Positions 8,295-16,829 of a stretch of DNA of 64,000 bases are shown piece after piece. The first letter of the stretch is position 1. Every line of letters starts with the position of its first letter. The translations under genes and the position numbers were made by a program. This DNA comes from Streptomyces tuirus (lineage in GTDB: Bacteria > Actinomycetota > Actinomycetes > Streptomycetales > Streptomycetaceae): contig NZ_AP023439.1 in the NCBI RefSeq assembly GCF_014701095.1, positions 4,018,001 to 4,082,000 of the forward strand, read 5' to 3'. The notes beneath the pieces were generated by a model. That model was given only the letters and a program-made list of their open reading frames with translations. It was not told the DNA's origin and did no database searches.

Positions 8295-8326
8295 GCGGGT
8301 CCTGGCCCTGCGCCGGCGCCTTTGAG
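8273..8326 (+). repeat. tandem duplication across the stop codon (23 bp)
   Basis: 8273-8295 recurs at 8304-8326 with three changes in the GCT/TTT triplet before TGAG. The copy includes the SRPBCC gene's final codons and a TGA trinucleotide. Confidence 0.7.
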
Positions 8327-8412
8327 CCACCACCGCGTGCGGGCCGGGCGGACATGGCCGAACCACCCCGCACCCGCCGAGGCCCTCTTGATCACCGCAG
8401 TAGGGTCGACCC

Positions 8413-9210
8413 GTGAGTGACGAAGACATCACGCTGACCGCGGGTGACGCGGAGGTGACCGTGCAGCCGGGCAACGGCGGCCGGGTCGGAGGGCTGCGGA
8501 TCGGCGGCGTCGAACTGCTGCGACAGGGCGCGCGTTTCGGGTGCTTTCCGATGGTGCCGTGGTGCGGCCGGATCCGGGACGGACGCTTCCTGGACGGCGC
8601 CGAGATGCGGCAGATGCCGCTGAACGCCCCGCCGCACGCCATCCACGGCACCGTCCGCGACCACGCCTGGCGCACCGCCCGCACGAGCACGGACGAGGCC
8701 GTCCTCACCTGCGAGCTCACCGACCCCTGGCCCCACCCGGGCCTCGTCACCCAGATCATCGCCCTCACCGAGGACGCGCTGACGCTGACCATGTCCGTCG
8801 AGACGTACGAGTCGTCCTTCCCGGCGCAGATCGGCTGGCACCCCTGGTTCAACCGGAACCTCGGCGGCGAGGACGTGACCCTCGACTTCGACCCCGCCTG
8901 GCAGGAGGAGCGCGGCGAGGACCATCTGCCCACCGGCAACCGCCTCGATCCCAAGCCCGGCCCCTGGGACGACTGCTTCGGCATGCCCGGCGGCGTCGAG
9001 GCCACCCTGACCTGGCCCGGTCAGCTGGAGCTGAAGGTGACGAGCCGGGAGGAGTGGGTCGTCGTCTACGACGAGCAGCGGGAGGCCGTGTGCGTGGAAC
9101 CGCAGACCGGCCCGCCCAACGGCCTCAACACCCTGCCGCGCCTGGTCACACCCCTGGAGCCGCTGGAGGCCACCACGACCTGGCGCTGGCGCCGCCTAGG
9201 GTCTTTCTGA
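8413..9210 (+). CDS. aldose 1-epimerase family protein
   Basis: 265 residues, GTG start. A galactose-mutarotase-like beta-sandwich: N-G-G-R-V-G-G-L near 22, P-M-V-P-W-C-G-R-I-R at ~49-58 (the Asn/Pro-x-x-x-R substrate loop), the catalytic histidine in A-I-H-G-T near 79, and a second conserved G-W-H-P-W-F-N near 142-148. It interconverts alpha and beta anomers of an aldose or a sugar phosphate, in the cytoplasm. The C-terminal glutamate base fits V-C-V-E-P-Q-T-G-P-P-N-G. The stop codon lies inside the left arm of the long inverted repeat that precedes pyrE. Confidence 0.88.
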   Translation: MSDEDITLTAGDAEVTVQPGNGGRVGGLRIGGVELLRQGARFGCFPMVPWCGRIRDGRFLDGAEMRQMPLNAPPHAIHGTVRDHAWRTARTSTDEAVLTCELTDPWPHPGLVTQIIALTEDALTLTMSVETYESSFPAQIGWHPWFNRNLGGEDVTLDFDPAWQEERGEDHLPTGNRLDPKPGPWDDCFGMPGGVEATLTWPGQLELKVTSREEWVVVYDEQREAVCVEPQTGPPNGLNTLPRLVTPLEPLEATTTWRWRRLGSF

Positions 9211-9362
9211 TGGAGATCCGCGGGAGAAGGAGCGGCGTTCGGTGCGTGCGATCGGCGTGCGGGGCCGAGGGTCATGTGGCGGAGCCACCTGGCCCTCGGC
9301 CCCGTGCGGCGAGCGTGCGTGCCGGGCGTCGCGACGCCGCGGAGCTCCATCAGAAGGACCCT
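9198..9362 (+). repeat. 165-nt long-range inverted repeat / giant hairpin
   Basis: Outer arms 9197-9223 and 9337-9363 are 24/27 complementary; inner arms 9261-9280 and 9284-9303 are 18/20 complementary around a GGA loop. The connecting 9241-9260 and 9304-9323 match at 12/20 as DNA but about 18/20 when G-U pairs are allowed in + strand RNA. The left arm overlaps the end of the epimerase gene; the right arm ends 13 bp before the pyrE ATG. It could be a decayed MITE-like element or a selected RNA structure. Confidence 0.85.
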
Positions 9363-9375
9363 TAAGCTGGGCGGC

Positions 9376-9924
9376 ATGACGGACACTCGCGGCGCGCTGC
9401 TGCAGCAGATCAAGGACAAGGCCGTGGTGCACGGCAAGGTGACCCTGTCATCGGGTCTGGAAGCCGACTACTACGTCGATCTCCGGCGCGTCACGCTCGA
9501 CGGCGAGGCCGCCCCGCTGGTCGGCCAGGTGCTGCTGGACCTGACCGCCGAGCTGGACTTCGACGCCGTCGGCGGCCTCACCATGGGCGCCGACCCGGTC
9601 GCCGCCGCCATGCTGCACGCGGCCGCCGCGCGCGGGAAGCGCCTGGACGCCTTCGTCGTGCGCAAGGCCGCCAAGGCGCACGGCCTGCAGCGGCGCGTCG
9701 AGGGCCCGGACATCGCGGGCCGCCGCGTGCTGGTCGTCGAGGACACCTCCACCACCGGCGGCTCCCCGCTCACCGCCGTCGAGGCCGTGCGCGAGGCCGG
9801 GGCCGAGGTCGTCGCCGTCGCGACCATCGTCGACCGGGCGACCGGCGCCGCCGAGAAGATCCAGGAGGGCGCCGGGGTGCCGTACCTCTACGCCTTCTCC
9901 AAGGACGAGCTGGGACTCGACTGA
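9376..9924 (+). CDS. pyrE: orotate phosphoribosyltransferase
   Basis: 182 residues from ATG 9376; an upstream in-frame ATG lies inside the hairpin and is rejected. The enzyme joins orotate to PRPP giving OMP in pyrimidine synthesis. Type I phosphoribosyltransferase features: F-V-V-R-K near 93-97, the PRPP loop V-L-V-V-E-D-T-S-T-T-G-G-S at 118-130, and an N-terminal hood starting S-S-G-L-E-A-D-Y-Y-V-D. It is transcribed in the same direction as the epimerase, but the giant hairpin lies between them and almost touches the pyrE start, so its expression may depend on that structure. fba follows after 148 bp. Confidence 0.95.
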   Translation: MTDTRGALLQQIKDKAVVHGKVTLSSGLEADYYVDLRRVTLDGEAAPLVGQVLLDLTAELDFDAVGGLTMGADPVAAAMLHAAAARGKRLDAFVVRKAAKAHGLQRRVEGPDIAGRRVLVVEDTSTTGGSPLTAVEAVREAGAEVVAVATIVDRATGAAEKIQEGAGVPYLYAFSKDELGLD

Positions 9925-10072
9925 CCGCGCACCGACCAGGGCGTGGACGGTGGCCTGGACCTTCCGGCCAAGTCTGGAAAGATGGGGCCGACGATGACGT
10001 CGCACCCCAAGGTCTAGGTCAGGGCCGTTAGACACAGCAGTACGTCAACCCGCAGATACAAGGAGCGGACGC

Positions 10073-11095
<1,023 letters not shown>

Positions 11096-11100
11096 GTCCG

Positions 11101-11170
11101 GATCGCGGCGGATCGCTCCGGATCACGCCGGTGGGCATCGGTTAGTCCTGGTTAGTACTGGCTAGTACTG
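11101..11170. repeat. two triplets of helically phased 10-bp repeats
   Basis: GATCGCGGCG, GATCGCTCCG, GATCACGCCG run head to tail at 11101-11130. After ten bases, GTTAGTCCTG, GTTAGTACTG, GCTAGTACTG follow at 11141-11170. The period is exactly 10 bp, one helical turn, between the fba stop and its terminator. Confidence 0.7.
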
Positions 11171-11182
11171 TTCGCTCGCGTG

Positions 11183-11212
11183 GAGCCCGGCACCTCCTGA
11201 GGTGCCGGGCTC
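11183..11212 (+). terminator. fba terminator
   Basis: Perfect 14-bp inverted repeat (11183-11196 with 11199-11212) centred on CT, 87 bp after the fba stop, followed by TTCC. Confidence 0.85.
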
Positions 11213-11229
11213 TTCCGTATGCTCCCTGC

Positions 11230-12696
11230 ATGCCCGATGTCCGGTTGGCCTCCCCGCAGGGCAAGTGGGTCCTGCTCACCACCGTCCTCGGCTCCAGCAT
11301 GGCGATGCTGGACTCGACCGTCGTCAACGTCGCCCTGCCGCGCATCGGCCGTGACCTCGACGCGAACCTGTCCGCCCTGCAGTGGACGGTCAACGCCTAC
11401 ATGGTCACGCTGGCCGGGCTGATCCTGCTGGGCGGGGCGCTGGGGGACCGGTTCGGGCGGCGCAAGGTGTTCGTCGTCGGCGTGGTGTGGTTCGCGGTGG
11501 CGTCGCTGCTGTGCGGCATCGCGCCCAACGCGGGCGTGCTGATCGCCGCGCGGGCGCTCCAGGGGGTGGGCGGCGCGCTCCTGACCCCCGGGTCACTGGC
11601 GCTGATCCAGGCGTCCTTCCATCCCGACGACCGGGGGCGGGCCGTGGGCCTGTGGTCCGGCTTCGGCGGGATCGGGGCGGCGGTCGGGCCGTTCGTCGGC
11701 GGCTGGCTGGTGGACGGGCCGGGCTGGCGGTGGGTGTTCCTGCTGAACGTGCCGCTGGCGCTGGTGTGCGTGCCGGTGGCCCTGCGGCACGTTCCCGAGT
11801 CGGGGGACGGTTCGGCCCACGGGCGGTTCGACGTGCTCGGGGCCGTGCTCGGGGCGCTGGCCCTCGCGCTGGTGACGTACGCGCTGATCGAGGCCCATGA
11901 GGGCGGTCTCGTGGTCGCGGTCTCGGCGGTGGCCGGGCTGGCCGCGGCCGTCGCGTTCGTGCTCGTCGAGCGGCGCCGGCCCGATCCGATGATGCCGCTG
12001 GACATCTTCGCGTCCCGGCAGTTCACGGCCGTCAACCTGGTCACGCTGTGCGTGTACGCGGCCCTCGGCGGGTTCTTCTTCCTCGCCGCGCTCCAGCTCC
12101 AGGTGGTCGTGGGCTACTCCGCCCTCGCCGCCGGTACGGCACTGCTGCCGACGACCGTGCTGATGCTGCTGCTGTCGGCGCGCTCCGGGGAGCTGGCCGA
12201 CCGGATCGGGCCGCGGATCCCGCTGACGGTGGGGCCGCTGCTGTGTGCGGCCGGGATGCTCCTGATGCTGCGGGTCGGACCGGGCGCGTCCTACGTCACC
12301 GATGTGCTGCCGGCGCTGGTGGTGCTCGGGCTGGGCCTGGTCACGCTGGTGGCGCCGCTCACGGCGACGGTGCTGGGCTCGGTGAGCGTGGTGTGGGCGG
12401 GGCTGGCCAGCGGCATCAACAACGCGGCGGCCCGGGCGGCGGGTCTGATGGCGGTGGCGGCGCTGCCGCTGCTGGTGGGCATGGGGGAGGAGGCGTACCG
12501 GGAGCCGGCCGCCTTCGACACGGCGTTCGACAAAGCGATGGGCTGGTGTGCGGGGGCGCTGGTGGCGGGGTCGGTGATCGCGGCCGCGGCGGTGCGCAGG
12601 CCGCCACCGGACTGCAAGCGCCCGGAATGCCTGCGGCACGGCGGCGTGACGGCACCGCCGCTGGAGGGGGAGCCGGTGCGGAAGCGGTTGGGGTAG
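11230..12696 (+). CDS. MFS transporter, DHA2 drug/H+ antiporter family
   Basis: 488 residues with 14 predicted helices, the DHA2 topology. Motif C-like D-S-T-V-V-N-V-A-L-P in helix 1 (29-38), motif A G-D-R-F-G-R-R-K-V-F after helix 2, and motif C of helix 5, G-G-I-G-A-A-V-G-P-F-V-G-G, mark an antiporter that exports drugs or metabolites in exchange for protons. No Shine-Dalgarno sequence precedes ATG 11230, but TATGCT lies 7-12 bp upstream, so a leaderless message is possible. No adjacent regulator gene hints at the substrate. Confidence 0.9.
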   Translation: MPDVRLASPQGKWVLLTTVLGSSMAMLDSTVVNVALPRIGRDLDANLSALQWTVNAYMVTLAGLILLGGALGDRFGRRKVFVVGVVWFAVASLLCGIAPNAGVLIAARALQGVGGALLTPGSLALIQASFHPDDRGRAVGLWSGFGGIGAAVGPFVGGWLVDGPGWRWVFLLNVPLALVCVPVALRHVPESGDGSAHGRFDVLGAVLGALALALVTYALIEAHEGGLVVAVSAVAGLAAAVAFVLVERRRPDPMMPLDIFASRQFTAVNLVTLCVYAALGGFFFLAALQLQVVVGYSALAAGTALLPTTVLMLLLSARSGELADRIGPRIPLTVGPLLCAAGMLLMLRVGPGASYVTDVLPALVVLGLGLVTLVAPLTATVLGSVSVVWAGLASGINNAAARAAGLMAVAALPLLVGMGEEAYREPAAFDTAFDKAMGWCAGALVAGSVIAAAAVRRPPPDCKRPECLRHGGVTAPPLEGEPVRKRLG

Positions 12697-12718
12697 CGGA
12701 CCCGGCCTAGCGGGCATG

Positions 12719-12739
12719 CGTGCCGCTGGGGGCGGCACG
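12719..12739 (+). terminator. hairpin after the DHA2 exporter
   Basis: CGTGCCGC (12719-12726) pairs perfectly with GCGGCACG (12732-12739) around TGGGG, 22 bp after the stop. Confidence 0.6.
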
Positions 12740-12749
12740 GGTGGGCGCG

Positions 12750-12806
12750 GGCACCCCGCTACGCCGGGCTGCGCACCGACCCCGCCCCGAGTCAGCGCCG
12801 AGCACC
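12750..12806. repeat. dispersed intergenic repeat, copy 1
   Basis: This GC-rich block containing GGCACCCCGCTACGC and GGGCTGCG recurs, with indels, at 37176-37233. Both copies lie just after gene ends. Similar blocks are common between genes in Streptomyces, from memory. Confidence 0.6.
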
Positions 12807-12877
12807 CCGAAGTGCCGAGGTGCGTACCATCCCGGTCCAACGGCGCCGCCGCCGTCGCGATGCCGCAGACTTGGGGC

Positions 12878-13291
12878 ATGTCCATTCACGAGAACCTGCT
12901 CGGGGGCCCGCCCCCGACCCACCTCCCCGACGACCCCGGGCCGCGGGAAATGCTCGCGTCGGGTGCCTCGCCCGTCGAGGTCGCCGGTGCGCACCCCACC
13001 TCCTCGCTCGCCTGGGCCCAGCTCGCCGACGAGGCGTTCGAGCGCGGCGCCGCCGTGGAGTCGTACGCGTACGCCCGCACGGGCTACCACCGCGGTCTGG
13101 ACGCGCTGCGCCGCAGCGGCTGGAAGGGCCACGGCCCGGTGCCGTGGGAGCACGAGCCGAACCGCGGCTTCCTGCGGGCCCTGCACGCCCTCGCCCGCGC
13201 GGCGCAGGCGATCGGCGAGCAGGACGAGCACGAGCGCTGCTCCCAGTTCCTGAAGGACTCCTCGCCGACGGCGGCGCAGGTCCTGGGCTGA
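12878..13291 (+). CDS. DUF3151 family protein
   Basis: 137 residues from ATG 12878 (M-S-I-H-E-N-L-L), the conserved family start; an ATG six codons upstream is possible. The whole sequence matches the actinobacterial DUF3151 pattern: G-G-P-P-P-T-H-L-P, A-W-A-Q-L-A-D-E-A, Y-A-R-T-G-Y-H-R-G-L-D-A-L-R, W-x-G-x-G-P-V-P-W-E-H-E-P-N-R-G-F-L-R-A-L. It is a small helical, TPR-like soluble protein without known function, widely kept next to core genes in actinobacteria. A hairpin follows, then the kynurenine-pathway promoter, so it is not part of that operon. Confidence 0.85.
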   Translation: MSIHENLLGGPPPTHLPDDPGPREMLASGASPVEVAGAHPTSSLAWAQLADEAFERGAAVESYAYARTGYHRGLDALRRSGWKGHGPVPWEHEPNRGFLRALHALARAAQAIGEQDEHERCSQFLKDSSPTAAQVLG

Positions 13292-13306
13292 CCACGGTCC
13301 GTGCCC

Positions 13307-13337
13307 GCGAGGCCCGTCCCCGAAAGGCGGGCCTTGC
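13307..13337 (+). terminator. terminator after DUF3151 gene
   Basis: GCGAGGCCCG (13307-13316) pairs with CGGGCCTTGC (13328-13337), one G-U pair, 11-nt loop, 15 bp after the stop. Confidence 0.65.
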
Positions 13338-13341
13338 GGTC

Positions 13342-13381
13342 TCGGGGGACGATTGCGTTTCGGGGGACGATTGCGCAAGAT
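13342..13381 (+). promoter_or_regulatory. kyn promoter with duplicated 16-mer
   Basis: TTGCGT (13353-13358), 17 bp, CAAGAT (13376-13381) form a plausible vegetative promoter for the dioxygenase gene, giving a leader of about 70 nt. The 16-mer TCGGGGGACGATTGCG occurs perfectly at 13342-13357 and 13360-13375 (period 18), so one copy overlaps the -35 and the other fills the spacer. This looks like a tandem binding site or a promoter duplication. Confidence 0.55.
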
Positions 13382-13458
13382 GCCCTCGGGGACCGGGGCC
13401 CCCGTGTCGGATTCGGCAGGGGCGGACCGCTACCCGGAGTTATACGCAGGAGACAGCG

Positions 13459-14289
13459 ATGTCCCACGAGGCTCACGAGCCCGAGACCCCGCATCTCGAC
13501 TTCCACGGCACGACCCCGTACGAGGACTACGTCAAGGCAGACGTACTCACCCACCTCCAGCACACCCTCTCCGACGATCCCGGAGAGATGGTCTTCCTGG
13601 TGACGACCCAGGTGATGGAGCTGTGGTTCACCGTCATCGTCCACGAGTGGGAGACGGCGGCCGGCGCGCTCAGGGGTGACGACATCCCGACCGCCATCCA
13701 CGCGCTCAAGAGGTCCGTCCGCGAGCTGGAGGCGCTCAACCACTCCTGGAAGCCGCTCGCCCAGCTCACGCCGGCCCAGTTCAACTCGTACCGCAGCGCC
13801 CTCGGCGAGGGCTCCGGCTTCCAGTCGGCGATGTACCGGCGCATGGAGTTCCTGCTCGGCGACAAGTCCGCGTCCATGCTCGTCCCGCACCGGGGCGCAC
13901 CGCGCGTGCACGCCGAGCTGGAGAAGGCGCTGCACGAGCCGAGCCTGTACGACGAGGTCGTGCGGCTGCTGGCGCGGCGCGGGCACGACATCCCGGAGGC
14001 CGTGCTGCGGCGCGACGTCTCGAAGCGCTACGAGCCGTCGCCGCAGGTGGAGGCGGCCTGGACGGCCGTCTACGCGGGTGACGAGAGCGACGAGGTCGCC
14101 CGGCTGGGTGAGGCGCTGAGCGACGTCGCCGAGCTGGTGTGGCGCTGGCGCAACGACCACCTGGTCGCCACCCGCCGTGCGATGGGCGCCAAGACCGGCA
14201 CGGGCGGCTCCGCCGGGGTGGCCTGGCTGGAGAAGCGCGCGCAGAAGAACGTGTTCCCCGAGCTGTGGACGGCGCGGTCCTATGTCTGA
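13459..14289 (+). CDS. kynA: tryptophan 2,3-dioxygenase
   Basis: 276 residues, ATG with AGGAGA just upstream. Heme enzyme that opens the indole ring of L-tryptophan to N-formylkynurenine, the first step of the kynurenine route. Family landmarks: F-L-V-T-T-Q-V-M-E-L-W-F at 46-57, S-G-F-Q-S near 114, the axial heme histidine in R-N-D-H-L, and G-T-G-G-S-A-G near the C-terminus. Compared with the Xanthomonas enzyme as I remember it, the distal active-site histidine (His55) is Thr50 here. The gene overlaps kynureninase by 8 bp (translational coupling), and a formamidase-like gene follows, so the block converts tryptophan to anthranilate and alanine. Confidence 0.9.
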   Translation: MSHEAHEPETPHLDFHGTTPYEDYVKADVLTHLQHTLSDDPGEMVFLVTTQVMELWFTVIVHEWETAAGALRGDDIPTAIHALKRSVRELEALNHSWKPLAQLTPAQFNSYRSALGEGSGFQSAMYRRMEFLLGDKSASMLVPHRGAPRVHAELEKALHEPSLYDEVVRLLARRGHDIPEAVLRRDVSKRYEPSPQVEAAWTAVYAGDESDEVARLGEALSDVAELVWRWRNDHLVATRRAMGAKTGTGGSAGVAWLEKRAQKNVFPELWTARSYV

Positions 14290-15493
14290 CCTGGCCGTCG
14301 TGGCGGAGAAGCTGGACGCCGTCGACGAACTGGCGGCCAAGCGCGCCGAGTTCGTGCTCGACCCCGCGTCCGATCGTGCGGCCGACGCCGTGGACGTCTA
14401 CCTCGACGGCAACTCGCTGGGCGCGCTGCCCGGCGTGGTCCCCGGCCGGGTGGAGGACGTCGTACGCCGCCAGTGGGGCGAGCTGCGCATCCGGTCCTGG
14501 GAGGAGAGCGGCTGGTGGACGGCGCCCGAGCGGATCGGCGACCGGATCGCCCCGCTGGTCGGGGCGGCGCCCGGGCAGATCGTCGTCGGCGACTCCACCA
14601 GCGTCAACGTCTTCAAGGCACTCGTGGGCGCGGTCCGGATGGCCGGGGAGGGCCGTGACGAGCTCCTCGTCGACGCGACGACCTTCCCCACCGACGGGTA
14701 CATCGCCGAGTCCGCCGCCCGCATGACCGGCCGCACCCTGCGGCCCGTGGCACCGGCCGACGTGCCGGGCGCGCTGGGCGAGCGCACCGCCGCCGTCCTG
14801 CTCAACCACGTCGACTACCGCACCGGCCGGCTGCACGACCTGCCCGGTTTGACGGCCGCCGTGCGCGAGGCGGGCGCGGTCGCCGTCTGGGACCTGTGCC
14901 ACAGCGCGGGCGCGCTGCCGGTCGGGCTGGACGAGCACGGCGTGGATCTCGCGGTCGGCTGCACCTACAAGTACCTGAACGGCGGGCCCGGTTCACCCGC
15001 CTACCTGTACGTGCGGCGGGAGCTGCAGGACCGCTTCGACTCGCCGCTGCCCGGCTGGAACTCGCACGCCGAGCCGTTCGGGATGCGCAGCGGGTACGAG
15101 GCGGCCCCCGGTGCCCTGCGCGGCCGGGTCGGCACGCCCGACATCCTCTCCATGCTCGCCCTGGAGGCGGCCTTGGACGTCTGGGACGGGGTGTCGGTCG
15201 AGGCCGTGCGGGCCAAGTCCCTCGCGCTGACGGACTTCTTCCTTCAGTGCGTGGCGGCGTACGTGCCCGAGGGCCGGGTCGTGTGTGTGACGCCGCTGGC
15301 GCACGAGGAGCGGGGCAGCCAGATCGCCCTGCGCTGCGACGACGCCGGTGACGTGATGAAACGGCTGATCGAGCGGGGAGTGGTCGGCGACTTCCGGGCG
15401 CCGGACGTGCTGCGCTTCGGCTTCACGCCGCTGTACGTCGGGTTCGCCGACGTGGAGCGGGCGGCGCGGGTGCTGGCGCAGACGCTGGCTTGA
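14282..15493 (+). CDS. kynU: kynureninase
   Basis: 403 residues from ATG 14282, inside the last codons of the dioxygenase gene. PLP enzyme that cleaves kynurenine to anthranilate and alanine. Typical features: Y-L-D-G-N-S-L-G near 40, the W-W-T-A-P-E-R-I-G-D block, S-T-S-V-N-V-F-K near 101, W-D-L-C-H-S-A-G-A near 204, and the Schiff-base lysine in C-T-Y-K-Y-L-N-G-G-P-G. Anthranilate can feed secondary metabolites such as phenoxazinones or peptide antibiotics; that link is inference. The stop codon lies inside the first unit of a degenerate decamer repeat, and a terminator hairpin follows at ~15610. Confidence 0.95.
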   Translation: MSDLAVVAEKLDAVDELAAKRAEFVLDPASDRAADAVDVYLDGNSLGALPGVVPGRVEDVVRRQWGELRIRSWEESGWWTAPERIGDRIAPLVGAAPGQIVVGDSTSVNVFKALVGAVRMAGEGRDELLVDATTFPTDGYIAESAARMTGRTLRPVAPADVPGALGERTAAVLLNHVDYRTGRLHDLPGLTAAVREAGAVAVWDLCHSAGALPVGLDEHGVDLAVGCTYKYLNGGPGSPAYLYVRRELQDRFDSPLPGWNSHAEPFGMRSGYEAAPGALRGRVGTPDILSMLALEAALDVWDGVSVEAVRAKSLALTDFFLQCVAAYVPEGRVVCVTPLAHEERGSQIALRCDDAGDVMKRLIERGVVGDFRAPDVLRFGFTPLYVGFADVERAARVLAQTLA

Positions 15494-15587
15494 GGCGGCT
15501 TGAGGCGGCTTGAGTCGGCCTTGAGTCGGCCTGAGTCGGCCGGCCTGAGTCGGCCTGAGTCGTGAGTCGGCCTGAGGTGGCTTGAGC
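15488..15587 (+). repeat. degenerate 10-bp tandem repeat over the kynU stop
   Basis: TGAGGCGGCT at 15491-15500 is repeated exactly at 15501-15510, then as variants (TGAGTCGGCC and similar) to about 15587, some nine units. The first TGA is the kynU stop codon, so the array grew out of the gene's 3' end. Confidence 0.8.
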
Positions 15588-15609
15588 GGTGGCTCCGCCC
15601 GGGCGGCGG

Positions 15610-15645
15610 CGGGGCCGGGACACCCCGGTGGTGTCCCCGGCCCCG
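15610..15645 (+). terminator. terminator after kynU
   Basis: CGGGGCCGGGACACC (15610-15624) pairs with 15630-15645 with a single bulged base around CCGGT. Confidence 0.7.
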
Positions 15646-15778
15646 CGGCGTCCGCCCGGTCTTCACCGAGCGTCACATCTGCGTGTTCGCGCATGTCATG
15701 CGCCTGGTACCGTCCCGGCCAACGGCTGAACCCCTCAACTGGGGCGCCGCGTACGGTTCGACGCTGGAAGGTTGGAGC

Positions 15779-16642
15779 ATGACGGACGACGTCGCAGCAG
15801 CACGGGCCGCTGCCGAGGAGAAGTCGGCCTTCTCCCACGCGCCCGTCGACCCCGACGCCACCGCGGCCTACGGTGACCATCCCGACCAGGTGATCGACTT
15901 CTACGCCCCGCGCCGGGCCGGTGGCCCCGGGCCCGCCCCGGTCGTCTTCGTCCTGCACGGCGGTGCCTGGCGGGCCCCCTACGACCGGCGCCACATCAGC
16001 CCCTTCGCGGACTTCCTCGCCCGCCGCGGGTTCGCCGTGGCCAGTGCCGAGTACCGGCGCGGCGGCGGTGACGCCTCCGTCGCCGGCCGCTGGCCCGACA
16101 CCTTCGACGACGTCGCCGCGGCACTGGACGCCCTCCCGGCGCTGGTACGGGAGTTGCTGCCGCAGGCCGACCCGCGCCGTACGGTCCTCACCGGCCATTC
16201 GGCGGGCGGGCATCTCGCGCTGTGGGGTGCCGCCCGGCACGTCCTGCCGGCCGGCTCGCCCTGGCGGGGAGGCAGCCCGGCGACACTGCGCGGCGTCGTC
16301 GCCCTCGCCCCGATCGCCGACCTCTCCATCGCCGACAAGCTGGACGTGTGCGGGGGCGCCGCGCGTCAACTCCTGGGCGGGGACGAGAACTTCGCCGAGC
16401 GGCAGCCGTACGCGGACCCGGCGCTGCTGCTGCCCACCGGCATCGCCACCACCCTCGTCCAGGGCCGCACGGACCTCGATGTGCCGCAGGCCGTCGCCGA
16501 GTCGTACGCGGAGGCGGCGGCGAAGGCCGGGGAGATGGTGGGGGTGACGCTGCTGGAGGACGTGGGGCACTTCCCGCTCATCGACCCGGCGGCGGACGCG
16601 TGCGCGGTGGTCGTGGAGGAGATCGCGCAACTGGCCTGGTGA
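15779..16642 (+). CDS. alpha/beta hydrolase, probable kynurenine formamidase
   Basis: 287 residues from ATG 15779 with GGAG just upstream. An HSL-type alpha/beta hydrolase: oxyanion motif H-G-G-A-W at 60-64, nucleophile S141 in G-H-S-A-G-G-H, acid Asp in R-T-D-L-D near 237, and histidine in D-V-G-H-F-P near 265. The H-G-G-x-W variant is the hallmark of KynB/arylformamidase-like enzymes, which hydrolyse N-formylkynurenine to kynurenine. Position right after the dioxygenase and kynureninase genes supports this: it would supply the missing middle step. A terminator separates it from kynU, so it may have its own promoter. A generic esterase is the alternative. Confidence 0.75.
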   Translation: MTDDVAAARAAAEEKSAFSHAPVDPDATAAYGDHPDQVIDFYAPRRAGGPGPAPVVFVLHGGAWRAPYDRRHISPFADFLARRGFAVASAEYRRGGGDASVAGRWPDTFDDVAAALDALPALVRELLPQADPRRTVLTGHSAGGHLALWGAARHVLPAGSPWRGGSPATLRGVVALAPIADLSIADKLDVCGGAARQLLGGDENFAERQPYADPALLLPTGIATTLVQGRTDLDVPQAVAESYAEAAAKAGEMVGVTLLEDVGHFPLIDPAADACAVVVEEIAQLAW

Positions 16643-16709
16643 GCACCGCGGCGCGGCCGTCTCCGGCACCGCCCTCGACCAGCCCGTATGAGCAGGCCTC
16701 GGTCATACC

Positions 16710-16724
16710 CGTAATACCTGAGAG
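16710..16724 (+). promoter_or_regulatory. operator candidate CGTAATACCTGAGAG
   Basis: This 15-mer recurs at 21272-21286 with one change, upstream of the second sensor-kinase operon. Here it lies 106 bp upstream of the lipase-like gene that starts the first kinase operon. TACC occurs three times around it (16706, 16715, 16726), suggesting direct-repeat binding. Confidence 0.5.
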
Positions 16725-16829
16725 CTACCCGGCAGATGAGTTCCTGGGCGTGACGCGGACGAGGTCGCCCGCTCCGTAACTTCCCTTCCATGCGGATCCG
16801 ATGGCCGGGCGCGCTGGAGGGGGACGACC

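Noticed and set aside
9198..9362. Intact insertion sequence
   Set aside because: No transposase frame and no clear target duplication; termini are flanked by CCT and TAA only.
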